NCBI GenBank assembly: GCA_965223775.1
Contig: OZ245021.1
Span: 2,728,001 to 2,792,000, forward strand
Length of the DNA: 64,000 nucleotides
Reading direction: 5' to 3'
From: JAJDXW01 sp965223775
GTDB taxonomy: Bacteria; Pseudomonadota; Gammaproteobacteria; HK1
Part shown: positions 11,731 through 19,324 of the stretch, in pieces
Numbering within the stretch: the first letter of the stretch is position 1
Layout: each line of letters starts with the position of its first letter
Notes under the pieces: generated by a model
What the model was told of the DNA's origin: nothing
Database searches by the model: none
Seen by the model: only the letters and a program-made list of their open reading frames with translations
Made by a program: the position numbers and the translations under genes

Positions 11731-12540
11731 ATGACGGACCTCTACACCGGCTATGAGCGGCTGACCTTCGAACGCCCCGAGGAGCGAATCCTGCGGGTGA
11801 CGTTCAACCGGCCCGAGCGCTACAACGCACTCGACGCGATCGGCCATCGGGAGCTCACCTACCTGTGGCCGAAGATCGACGCGGACCCCGACATCGACTG
11901 CGTGATCCTCACCGGCGCGGGGCGGGCGTTCTCGGCGGGCGGCGACTTCGACCTCATCGAGCGGAACATGCAGTCGTTCGACCACCTGGCGGAAACGTGG
12001 AAGGAAGCGCGCGCCCTCGTCTACAACATCCTCGATTGCAACAAACCCCTGGTGTCCGCGATCAACGGGCCGGCGGTGGGGGCGGGTCTCGTGGCCGGGC
12101 TGCTGTGCGACGTGTCCATCGCGGCCCGCTCGGCCCGGATCACGGACGGCCACACCCGGCTCGGGGTGGCGGCCGGCGACCATGCCGCGATCGTGTGGCC
12201 CCTCCTGTGCGGGATGGCCAAGGCGAAGTACTACCTCCTGACGTGCGACGTGCTCACCGGCGCGGAAGCGGAGCGGATCGGCCTCGTTTCGCTCTGCGTG
12301 GACGACGACGCGCTCCAGGACAAGGCGCTCGACGTGGCGCGCAAGCTGGCCCGGGGCGCGCCGTCGGCGATCCGCTGGACCAAGCACGCGCTCAACAACT
12401 GGATGCGGATGGCCGGTCCCACCTTCGACGCCTCGCTCGCGCTCGAGATGATGGGGTTCGCGAGCGCCGAGGTGCGCGAGGGGCTGGCGTCGCTGCGCGA
12501 GAAGCGGGAGCCGGACTTCCCGCGGGGTTCGCCGGTCTAG
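11731..12540 (+). CDS. Enoyl-CoA hydratase/isomerase family protein
   Basis: A 269-residue crotonase-fold protein. The two oxyanion-hole segments are present: GRAFSAGGDFDLI around residues 65-77 and AINGPAVGAGLVAG around 111-124. The region that normally carries the catalytic Glu pair reads HTRLGVAAGDHAAI, lacking the usual acid residues. The reaction may therefore differ from simple hydration (isomerase, hydrolase or decarboxylase). It diverges from the cox cluster, with which it shares 136 bp of upstream DNA. An ATG at 11726 is out of frame; ATG 11731 gives the family N-terminus. The stop codon TAG lies inside a CTAG where a short mobile element has inserted. Confidence 0.85.
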   Translation: MTDLYTGYERLTFERPEERILRVTFNRPERYNALDAIGHRELTYLWPKIDADPDIDCVILTGAGRAFSAGGDFDLIERNMQSFDHLAETWKEARALVYNILDCNKPLVSAINGPAVGAGLVAGLLCDVSIAARSARITDGHTRLGVAAGDHAAIVWPLLCGMAKAKYYLLTCDVLTGAEAERIGLVSLCVDDDALQDKALDVARKLARGAPSAIRWTKHALNNWMRMAGPTFDASLALEMMGFASAEVREGLASLREKREPDFPRGSPV

Positions 12541-12713
12541 GAGTGTGCGCCGCAGAACCCTTCCGAAGGCGGGACGTGGGGACAGGGAGACAGATTTCCG
12601 GAAATGGCGCCCGTATTCGGCTGCCGAATCCCAACAATGGACACGAACGCGGGCAATTCGAGGGTGCGGTGGGGAACCGTCGCACGATAATTTTCTGCGG
12701 CGCACGCTCCTAG
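12537..12713. mobile_element. MITE-like element B, at the stop codon of the enoyl-CoA hydratase gene
   Basis: A 169-bp element (12541-12709) has 17-bp terminal inverted repeats: left GAGTGTGCGCCGCAGAA, right (reverse complement) GAGCGTGCGCCGCAGAA. CTAG flanks both ends (12537-12540 and 12710-12713), consistent with a 4-bp target duplication. The left CTAG supplies the TAG stop of the upstream gene. No protein is encoded. Only one copy of this family was found in the window. Confidence 0.75.
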
Positions 12714-12922
12714 CCCGGGAAAATCACCGATATTCGTCGCGAGGGCGCCGAGACAGTGCTGTGGCGGGCCGCATCTGCTTCGCAGCTTCGCGGACCGAAA
12801 GGCGCTGAAGGCGTAGCCGACACCAGCGCGTTCGCGCTGTCGAAGCGGCTTGCGGGAGTACGGCCCGCCACAGCGCATGGATCGGTGTCCGCAGCAGAAA
12901 GTTGGTGAGATTTCCGGGCTAG
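12710..12922. mobile_element. MITE-like element A, copy 2, abutting element B
   Basis: A 205-bp element (12714-12918) runs from CCCGGGAAAATCACC to GGTGAGATTTCCGGG. It is flanked by CTAG at 12710-12713 (shared with element B) and at 12919-12922. The interior is the reverse complement of the core of copies 1 and 4 (GACACCAGCGCGTTCGCG). The shared CTAG implies one element inserted exactly at the edge of the other. Confidence 0.85.
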
Positions 12923-12995
12923 AATAGCCGGTCCGGCAGACGGCGCTGCCGGAGGGTTCGAGCATCCGCACGCGAAGGCGAGGAGGAGGGGACAG

Positions 12996-13694
12996 GTGGC
13001 CGAGCCCCGCATGTATCCCGGCACCGGAGCCGACGAGCGGACCACGTTCGCTCCCTATTCCGCATTCGACATCCCGGCCGATCTCCGCGAGCTGCACGGC
13101 CGCTACGACGTGGAGGCGGTGGCGCGCCGGGTGCGCAATTTCCGCTACGCCGAGGAGTGGATCATGATGATCCTCGGGGGCTGGGTCGCGACCGTGCCCG
13201 AGCTCCCGGTCAAGACGGGACTCGGCAGGATCATCTGGGAGACCGCGCAGGCGGCCGACAAGCTGGGCAACCGGCTGCCGGAGCTTCGTTGCGGGACCCG
13301 TTCGGTCTCCGTCTCGGAAGCGCCGAACGAGGCGTTCGCGGCGTTCGTACGGTCGATCGCGGAGCCGGAATCTCCGGCGCAGACCATCGAGAAGCTGTCC
13401 GGGGTGTTCGACGTGTTTCTGCCGCACCTGGCGGAGACCTACGAGCGAACCGCCGCCGCGACCGATCCGATCGCGGACGCCCCGACCATCAAGATCCTGG
13501 AGGAATCGCTCGCGGACGCAAGGCGCCACATCGCCTGGGGCCGGGAAGTGCTCGACGCGCTCTGCAAGGGCGCGCCCGAGGCCGAACGGCGCCGGTCGCG
13601 ACGCGCGACGCTCGGGGCCGAGCTTCGCGCGTGCGCAGGGGTCACCGGAGACTTGGCGCCGAACGCAGAGTCCGCGCCCCCACACGAGGGCTGA
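12996..13694 (+). CDS. Ferritin-like/helical protein encoded with a DUF455-like diiron protein
   Basis: A 232-residue, mostly helical protein starting at GTG 12996, preceded by a strong GAGGAGGAGGGG ribosome-binding site. Helix-forming segments such as NFRYAEEWIMMILGGWVATV, then GRIIWETAQAADKLGNRLPE, resemble a ferritin-like four-helix bundle. The full set of ExxH iron ligands is not obvious, so it may be a degenerate partner. Only 4 bp separate it from the next gene, which encodes an intact diiron protein, and speD and speE follow. I infer that the two proteins form a complex. The function is unknown. The C-terminal 40 residues are Arg/Ala-rich and probably disordered. Confidence 0.65.
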   Translation: MAEPRMYPGTGADERTTFAPYSAFDIPADLRELHGRYDVEAVARRVRNFRYAEEWIMMILGGWVATVPELPVKTGLGRIIWETAQAADKLGNRLPELRCGTRSVSVSEAPNEAFAAFVRSIAEPESPAQTIEKLSGVFDVFLPHLAETYERTAAATDPIADAPTIKILEESLADARRHIAWGREVLDALCKGAPEAERRRSRRATLGAELRACAGVTGDLAPNAESAPPHEG

Positions 13695-13698
13695 ACCC

Positions 13699-14682
13699 AT
13701 GAAGAGATTCATTTCGCACGAGGAGCTGGCGCGCGACAGCCGGTTCAAGCGGGCGGCGGCCCGCGGGCGCCTGCTCGAATCGTTGCCCGACGAAGTGGAA
13801 GGGGTGGTTGCGCTCATCGAGCATGTCGCTCCGAGGCTTCGGGAGCGGGTGGAGGGCACGGAGCTCGAGAAGGTCTATGACGAACTCGGCCCCGGATACC
13901 CCTTTCTTACCCAGTTCGGGTCCCTGCATCCCGAGGACCCCAACGTGGAGATACAGCTCAGGGTTCGCCTGCACGGCATCTTCGTCGGCGAGCTGCAGGC
14001 GCTCGAAGGGGCCGGGCGCACCCTCTGGGACTTCCCGGACGCGCCGTGGGAGTTCCGGATGAACATGGCTCGCCAGTGCTGGGACGAGTCGCGCCATTGC
14101 CAGGTCTTCGAAAAGCTGCTCGACCACGTGGGCGTCGAGGTCGGCGACTATCCGGAGACCACCACGCTCTTCGAGGCGGCGTGCGCCGACGACCCGACCC
14201 TGCGGGTCGCCGGGGTCAACCGGTGCCTCGAGGGGCTCGCCTGCGACGCCTTCCGGGCCATGATCGACTACGCGAAGGAGGCGGACGATCGGGTCATGGA
14301 GCAGGCCATCGACTTCGTCCTCGCCGACGAGCTGACCCACGTTCGCTTCGGCAGCAACTGGGTCAAGCAGTTCACCCGCGCCGATCCCGAAAAGTTTCAG
14401 GAAGCGAAGGCGTTCCAGCGCGAGGTGGAGCGGAGGTTCTCGATCGGGGCCGGGCGCTCGGGGCGCGGCGACGCGGCGATCGGCTTCGCGCGCGAGGAAC
14501 GGCTCGAGGCCGGGTTCACCGAGGACGAGCTGCGCGAGCTCGTGGAGATCGCCGACCAGGGGCCGAGCCGCGACACCCTCGTGGAAGCGGCGAGGGTGCT
14601 GCGGGTCCGGCACCTCGCGCGCCGCCGTGGCGAGCCGGTGGAACCGATGCCCTGGAAGGCCGAGGCGGCGGCCGCGGACTGA
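13699..14682 (+). CDS. Ferritin-like diiron protein (DUF455-type)
   Basis: A 327-residue four-helix protein with a plausible complete diiron site. It has Glu98 or Glu103 (GELQALEGAG), Glu130-x2-His133 (WDESRHCQVFE), Glu178 (RCLEGLACDAF) and Glu211-x2-His214 (LADELTHVRFG). This E...ExxH...E...ExxH arrangement is that of ferritin-like and ribonucleotide-reductase-R2-like diiron proteins. Such proteins activate O2 for hydroxylation or other oxidations. It lies 4 bp after another helical protein and 27 bp before speD, all on the same strand. A role in oxidising a polyamine or a related amine is conceivable but only inferred from the neighbourhood. ATG 13699 gives an intact N-terminus. Confidence 0.75.
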   Translation: MKRFISHEELARDSRFKRAAARGRLLESLPDEVEGVVALIEHVAPRLRERVEGTELEKVYDELGPGYPFLTQFGSLHPEDPNVEIQLRVRLHGIFVGELQALEGAGRTLWDFPDAPWEFRMNMARQCWDESRHCQVFEKLLDHVGVEVGDYPETTTLFEAACADDPTLRVAGVNRCLEGLACDAFRAMIDYAKEADDRVMEQAIDFVLADELTHVRFGSNWVKQFTRADPEKFQEAKAFQREVERRFSIGAGRSGRGDAAIGFAREERLEAGFTEDELRELVEIADQGPSRDTLVEAARVLRVRHLARRRGEPVEPMPWKAEAAAAD

Positions 14683-14709
14683 CCCCGCGAGGCACGGACC
14701 GAGACTTCG

Positions 14710-15219
14710 ATGCAGGCCAAGGGCGAACGGACAGTCCTCCCGGAGGTGCACCGCCCGGGGGTGACGCGGCGGCGGCCGGATCACGCACCGACCGTGTTCC
14801 CCGCCTCCGGCGCCGGCGCCGGCGCGCAGACACCGGCTTCGATCGGCGCTGACCACTTCGCGGAGCAGGACGGACAGGTCTTCGCCGGCACCCACCTGCT
14901 TCTCGACCTGTGGGGCGCGAGCCACCTCGACGACGTCGAGTACATCGATCGCGCAATTCGCCGGGCGGTGGACGTCTCCGGCGCCACGCTGCTCCACATT
15001 CATCTGCATCGCTTCGGAGACGGGGGAGGCGTGACCGGGGTCGCCGTGCTCGCCGAGTCCCACATCAGCGTCCACACGTGGCCGGAACGCGGCTTCGCCG
15101 CCTTCGACGTGTTCATGTGCGGCCGATGCCGGCCCGATCTCGCCGCGGAAGCCCTCCGGAGCGCGCTCGACCCCGTGCGCACGGAGATCTCGGTCGAACG
15201 ACGGGGAGTCGTAGCCTGA
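14710..15219 (+). CDS. speD: S-adenosylmethionine decarboxylase proenzyme
   Basis: A 169-residue pyruvoyl-dependent decarboxylase that makes decarboxylated S-adenosylmethionine, the aminopropyl donor for spermidine synthesis. The processing site is clear: AESHISVHTWPE, with cleavage expected between Glu116 and Ser117 to leave a pyruvoyl group. The substrate-side motif GTHLLLDLWGA is at residues 60-70, and the catalytic Cys lies in MCGRC near residue 137. Residues 1-45 are a low-complexity extension compared with short bacterial forms, so the true start could be internal. It is followed by speE in an overlapping arrangement. Confidence 0.93.
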   Translation: MQAKGERTVLPEVHRPGVTRRRPDHAPTVFPASGAGAGAQTPASIGADHFAEQDGQVFAGTHLLLDLWGASHLDDVEYIDRAIRRAVDVSGATLLHIHLHRFGDGGGVTGVAVLAESHISVHTWPERGFAAFDVFMCGRCRPDLAAEALRSALDPVRTEISVERRGVVA

Positions 15220-16076
15220 AGACGCCGCCGGCGTTCGCGGAGAGGCTGTTCCACGGGTATCGGCAGGAATTCCAGGTCGATCGGGTCTACCTGGAACGCA
15301 ATACCGATCTCCAGAGCCTGCTGATCTTCCGGAACCCGTGCTTCGGGCGGGTCATGGTGCTCGACGGCATCGTGCAGACCACCGAGGGCGACGAGTTCAT
15401 CTATCACGAAATGCTCGCCCACGTCCCCCTCTTTGCGCACGGATCGGCGCGCCGAGCGCTCATCATCGGCGGCGGCGACGGAGGGATGCTGCGCGAGGTG
15501 CTCCGCCACCGGGAAGTCGAGCGGGTGGTGCAGGTGGAGGTGGATGCCGGGGTGATCGACACGTGCCGGGAACACCTCCCGAACCACTCCGCCGGGGCGT
15601 TCGACGATCCTCGGGTGGAGATCGTCATCGCCGACGGCGCCCGGTTCGTCTCCGAGACCGCCGAGCGGTTCGAAGTCGTCATCTGCGATTCGACGGACCC
15701 GGTCGGTCCGGGGGCGGCTCTCTTCAGTCCCGAGTTCTACGCGGGGTGCCGGCGCTGCCTCGCGCCGGGCGGGGTGCTCGTGACCCAGAACGGGGTGGCG
15801 TTCTTTCAGCCGGAGGTCGCGCGCGGCACCGCCCGCGAGCTCGACCGGCAGTTTCGCGACTGGCACTTCTTCTCGGCCGCGGTTCCTACCTACGCGGGGG
15901 GGATCATGCTGTTCGGCTGGGCGACGGACGACGAGTCGCTGCGGGCGGTCTCCCTCGAGACCCTGCGCGAACGCTACGCGGCGGCCGGTATCCGCACCCG
16001 CTACTACAACCCCGAGATCCACACGGGCTCGTTCGCGCTCCCCCAGTACGTCCGCGAGCTCGTCGGCAAGGCGTGA
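15216..16076 (+). CDS. speE: Spermidine synthase, probably starting at a CTG codon
   Basis: A polyamine aminopropyltransferase of 286 residues, similar in layout to E. coli SpeE. It has LDGIVQTTEGDEFIYHEML, the SAM-type motif IIGGGDGGMLREVLRH, and DSTDPVGPG with the catalytic Asp. The C-terminal YYNPEIHTGSFALPQYV is typical. No ATG, GTG or TTG occurs near the expected N-terminus. The alignment begins at KTPPAFAERLFHGYRQEFQV. The only fitting initiator is CTG 15216, which overlaps the speD stop as CTGA and is preceded by GGGGA about 9 bp upstream. The coupled start fits operon translation. Confidence 0.9.
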   Translation: MKTPPAFAERLFHGYRQEFQVDRVYLERNTDLQSLLIFRNPCFGRVMVLDGIVQTTEGDEFIYHEMLAHVPLFAHGSARRALIIGGGDGGMLREVLRHREVERVVQVEVDAGVIDTCREHLPNHSAGAFDDPRVEIVIADGARFVSETAERFEVVICDSTDPVGPGAALFSPEFYAGCRRCLAPGGVLVTQNGVAFFQPEVARGTARELDRQFRDWHFFSAAVPTYAGGIMLFGWATDDESLRAVSLETLRERYAAAGIRTRYYNPEIHTGSFALPQYVRELVGKA

Positions 16077-16412
16077 GCAGCCCTCCGGCCGCCGGAGACT
16101 GCCGCGCGGCGCTCCACACGGTCAACCGGCGGGGCGGGACAGTGGGCGTCGCCGAGCACACCATGAAGTGGGTGCCGAACCCGGCCTTCGGCCCGGACGG
16201 CCAAGCCCCGAGCGACTGACCCTGGGCTGACCACCGGTCGCCTGCCGGGCACGGCCACTCGGACGCCGGCGCGGTGGCACATTTCGGGCGCGCCGCTCTG
16301 CGTCGTCTGCATCGGGCCGTCGCTCCGTTCGGCGTGAGTGGACGACTGCACTCCAACGCTGACGCATGGAGAGACGTGCGGAATCGTCCGCGGACCCGCC
16401 GCGATCCTGGAT
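16077..16412. other. Intergenic region between convergent speE and VOC gene
   Basis: No credible gene is seen. A perfect short dyad CTCCGGCCGCCGGAG lies about 8 bp after the speE stop (16084-16098). It could be a transcription terminator or pause site but lacks a T run. The rest shows no coding bias I trust. Confidence 0.4.
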
Positions 16413-17342
16413 TCAGAGCTCCGGGCGGGCGTCGAAATGAACGAGGATCCCGCCGAGGGCGGCCGGATGGATGAAGCCGATCATGGCCCGCCTCGAGCCG
16501 GGCCGCCCGCGGTCGTCGATCATCCGGCAGCCGGCCTCGCGCGCGCGCCGCAGCGCCTCGTCGGCGTCCGGAACCTTGAAGGCGACGTGGTGGAGCCCCG
16601 GTCCGCGGCGGTCCACGAAGCGGGCGAGGGTGCCCATGTCCTGGCGGGTGTCCCCGCGCCGTCCGTGCTGCACATCGGGGGCATCGGGTCCGAACTCGAG
16701 CGGTTCGATGACCTCGAGCTCGGTGTCGCCGATGGTGATGAAGACGACCCGTCCGCCTCCGACCCGCCGGGGCGGCCGGTTGTGATAGACGATCCCGTAC
16801 TTGTCGGAGGTGAAGCTCTCGACCGCGATCGATACCTCCACGTCGCTCTGCCGGCTCTCCACCTCGAAGCCGAGCTTGCGAGCGAAGCACGCCTCGGTGC
16901 CGGCGCAGTCGTTGGTGGAGATCCCGACATGATCGAAGCGCTCGACCCATCCCGAGGGGGGTGGCAGGTCCAGCGGAGGGCTGATCCGAGTGAGAACGCC
17001 GCGCGTGTCGGCGGGATCGAGATCGTACGCCTCGCCGCCGCCGAGGGCCGCCCTGGCGGGGCCGGAGCCCACCCCGGACGCGGTCGCCGCGTCGCGGGCG
17101 GCCGCGGGATCGCGGGCGGCGAGGGCGAGGTGGTGAATGCCGGTTCGCTCCGTGCCGTCGACGCAAGGGTCGCCGGGCTCGAAGAGGGCGAGGGCGCTGC
17201 GCCCCGTCGTGAAGACCGGCACGTCTCGCCCCGGTCCGGGAATGTCGGCCCGGGGGAGCTCGAGCACGTTGCCGAAGACGTCGGCGGCCCCGTCGATATC
17301 CTGGGTGACCGCCGCTACGTAGGCGAGTTCATTCGTGAGCAT
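16413..17342 (-). CDS. Two-domain VOC (glyoxalase/dioxygenase-fold) protein
   Basis: A 309-residue protein made of two vicinal-oxygen-chelate modules. The first, about residues 5-120, runs from AYVAAVTQDIDGAADVFGNV to GIHHLALAARDP. The second, about 130-305, runs from RFDHVGISTNDCAGTEACFA to LHHVAFKVPDADEAL and ILVHFDARPEL. His and Glu residues at typical metal positions (FDHVGI, LHHVAF, VHFD) are present in the second module. The closest recalled relatives are methylmalonyl-CoA epimerase-like and glyoxalase-like proteins, but the substrate is unknown. The start at ATG 17342 gives the normal first beta strand. It diverges from the threonine aldolase gene. Confidence 0.8.
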   Translation of the reverse strand: MLTNELAYVAAVTQDIDGAADVFGNVLELPRADIPGPGRDVPVFTTGRSALALFEPGDPCVDGTERTGIHHLALAARDPAAARDAATASGVGSGPARAALGGGEAYDLDPADTRGVLTRISPPLDLPPPSGWVERFDHVGISTNDCAGTEACFARKLGFEVESRQSDVEVSIAVESFTSDKYGIVYHNRPPRRVGGGRVVFITIGDTELEVIEPLEFGPDAPDVQHGRRGDTRQDMGTLARFVDRRGPGLHHVAFKVPDADEALRRAREAGCRMIDDRGRPGSRRAMIGFIHPAALGGILVHFDARPEL

Positions 17343-17601
17343 TCGATGTTTCCTTGCCGATGAACGGCTCCGGGCTGCGGCCGGCGGGAGCACGTGCACC
17401 GGGCTGCCCGCGGGCCGGGCTTGGCGGGAGCCGGCGCCGAGCATTTAGCATAGCGGATCGCGGGCGGCGGGCTTTGCTCCGGAAGTGGCGCCGCCCGCAA
17501 CACGCCGATCGGAAGCTCTCCGATGAACGGACGATCGGCATGACGACACGCGAAGCGCCCCCCGGAGGCCCGGGGCCGCGCGCCCGGCTGGACTTGCGCC
17601 C

Positions 17602-18663
17602 ATGATCAACCTCTACAGCGACACCCAGACCCTTCCCACGCCCGCCATGCGCGAGGCGATGGCCTGCGCGCCGGTCGGCGACGAGCAACGGATGGAGGAC
17701 CCGAGCGTGAACCGGCTCTGCGAGATGGTGGCGGAGCTCCTCGGCAAGGAGGCGGCGGTGTTTCTCCCCTCCGGGACGATGTGCAACGAGCTTGCAATCC
17801 GGGTGCACTGCGCCGCGGGGGACGAGGTCATTGCCGACCGCACGTCTCACATCGTCCACTTCGAGGGCGGAGCGCCGGCGGCCCTGAGCGGGGTGATGAT
17901 CGCGCCCCTCGACGGCAAACGGGGCGTCTTTACCGGAGAGCAGGCGAGGGCGGTGGTGCGCGATCCGGCCAACCGGTACGCGCCGCGCTCGCGTCTCATC
18001 GCGGTCGAGCAGACCGCCAATCTGGGAGGGGGAACGATCTGGCCCGTCAAGGCGTTGCGGGCGGTGGTGGAAGTGGCGCGCGAGCACGGTCTCGGCACCC
18101 ACATGGACGGCGCCCGGCTGCCGAACGCCGCGGTCGCGTCCGGAGTGCCGGCACGGGACCTCGCCCGGGGGTTCGATACCGCATGGATCGACCTCAGCAA
18201 GGGCCTCGGCTGTCCGGTGGGGGCGGTGCTCGCGACCTCGCGGGACCGGATCGGCGACGTGTGGCGCTGGAAACAGCGCCTCGGGGGGGCGATGCGCCAG
18301 GCCGGCATCCTCGCCGCGGCGGGGATCCACGCCCTCGAGCACCACGTCGATCGTCTCGCCGAGGACCATCGCCACGCCCGCCGCTTCGCCGAGGGGGTGG
18401 CCGGGATCGCGGGGCTCGACATCGATCTCGCCGCGGTCGAGTCCAACATCGTCTACTTCCGGGTAGATGAAGCGGTCGACCGGTCCGCGAATGAGATCTT
18501 GGCCGCCATGTCGGAGCGGGGGGTATCGATCGGCGCGCTCGGCCCCCGGCTCCTCCGCGCCGTCACCCATCTCGATGTCGCCGCGGCCGAGGTGGACACC
18601 GCGCTCGAAGTGCTGCGTGAAGTGATGGCGGACGGTCCGGTTCGCGCGGAGCCCGCCGGCTGA
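17602..18663 (+). CDS. ltaE: Low-specificity L-threonine aldolase
   Basis: A 353-residue fold-type I PLP enzyme that splits L-threonine or L-allo-threonine to glycine and acetaldehyde. The N-terminus NLYSDTQTLPTPAMREAM is typical. His83 (DRTSHIVHFE) stacks on PLP, Asp169 (HMDGARLPNA) binds the pyridine nitrogen, and Lys200 in WIDLSKGLGCPVGAVL forms the Schiff base. The length is normal for the family. The gene starts about 260 bp from the divergent VOC gene; that interval shows no other gene and should hold both promoters. The specificity for threonine isomers cannot be told from the sequence. Confidence 0.9.
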   Translation: MINLYSDTQTLPTPAMREAMACAPVGDEQRMEDPSVNRLCEMVAELLGKEAAVFLPSGTMCNELAIRVHCAAGDEVIADRTSHIVHFEGGAPAALSGVMIAPLDGKRGVFTGEQARAVVRDPANRYAPRSRLIAVEQTANLGGGTIWPVKALRAVVEVAREHGLGTHMDGARLPNAAVASGVPARDLARGFDTAWIDLSKGLGCPVGAVLATSRDRIGDVWRWKQRLGGAMRQAGILAAAGIHALEHHVDRLAEDHRHARRFAEGVAGIAGLDIDLAAVESNIVYFRVDEAVDRSANEILAAMSERGVSIGALGPRLLRAVTHLDVAAAEVDTALEVLREVMADGPVRAEPAG

Positions 18664-18700
18664 GGCCGGGCCCGCGGCCCCGGCCGGGCCTGGCGTGCGC

Positions 18701-19231
18701 TCAGCGTTTCGGGGGTCGGACCACCTCGACCATTTCGCCGTCGTCCGGCGACAGCTCGCCCCAGTCCTCGGGCATCCGGATCCGGGCCGCGGCCGCCGTC
18801 GCGAGCCGCACCCGGTGCGGGTCGCCGTGGGCGAGGAGGCCCGCGAGCTCCTCGAAGCCCGGATTGTGCCCGACCAGCATCACTCGCCGGAATTCGGCCG
18901 GGGTCTCCGCGAGCACCTGCAGGAGGCCGGAGACATGCGCGTCGTAGATCCGCTCCCGCCACCGGATGTCCTCCCCGGAGAGGCCCGCTTCGCGACAGAA
19001 GCCTTCCGCCGTCTCGCGGGCTCTTCTCGCGGGTGAAGCCACGACGAGATCGGGGACGACGCCGCTATCGACCGCCCATCGGGCCATCCAGACGGTGTCG
19101 GCGGTGCCGCGCTCGTCGAGCGGGCGGTCGAAGTCGGGCCGGACCGAACCGTGCGGCACCGCGTGTCCGTGGCGAAGCAGAAGAAGCTCGCGGGCCGGCG
19201 CGCGTTCGGGGATGGGGGCGGTATCCGCCAT
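18701..19231 (-). CDS. sixA: SixA-type phosphohistidine phosphatase
   Basis: A 176-residue histidine phosphatase. The catalytic RHG motif is in LLLLRHGHAV (His21), a second Arg lies in ASPARRARETAE, and the second catalytic His is in MLVGHNPGFEELAG. The layout matches SixA, which removes phosphate from histidines in phosphorelay proteins. Related short histidine phosphatases of unknown substrate also fit. It converges on the threonine aldolase gene (37 bp apart) and diverges from the FAD oxidoreductase gene, sharing about 90 bp of upstream DNA. The ATG at 19231 gives the usual family start. SixA function is inferred, not proven. Confidence 0.82.
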   Translation of the reverse strand: MADTAPIPERAPARELLLLRHGHAVPHGSVRPDFDRPLDERGTADTVWMARWAVDSGVVPDLVVASPARRARETAEGFCREAGLSGEDIRWRERIYDAHVSGLLQVLAETPAEFRRVMLVGHNPGFEELAGLLAHGDPHRVRLATAAAARIRMPEDWGELSPDDGEMVEVVRPPKR

Positions 19232-19324
19232 GCCGGTCTCCTCGTCGGACGGCTCTCGGGAGTCGTATTATCCATCCGATTGGCGGGCGCGCCCCGCCCG
19301 CAAGCGAAAACGGGAGGAGCCGCG

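Noticed and set aside
14910..15215. In-frame N-terminal extension of spermidine synthase inside speD
   Set aside because: It is Arg-rich, overlaps speD in another frame and has no counterpart in SpeE; the family N-terminus begins at 15216.
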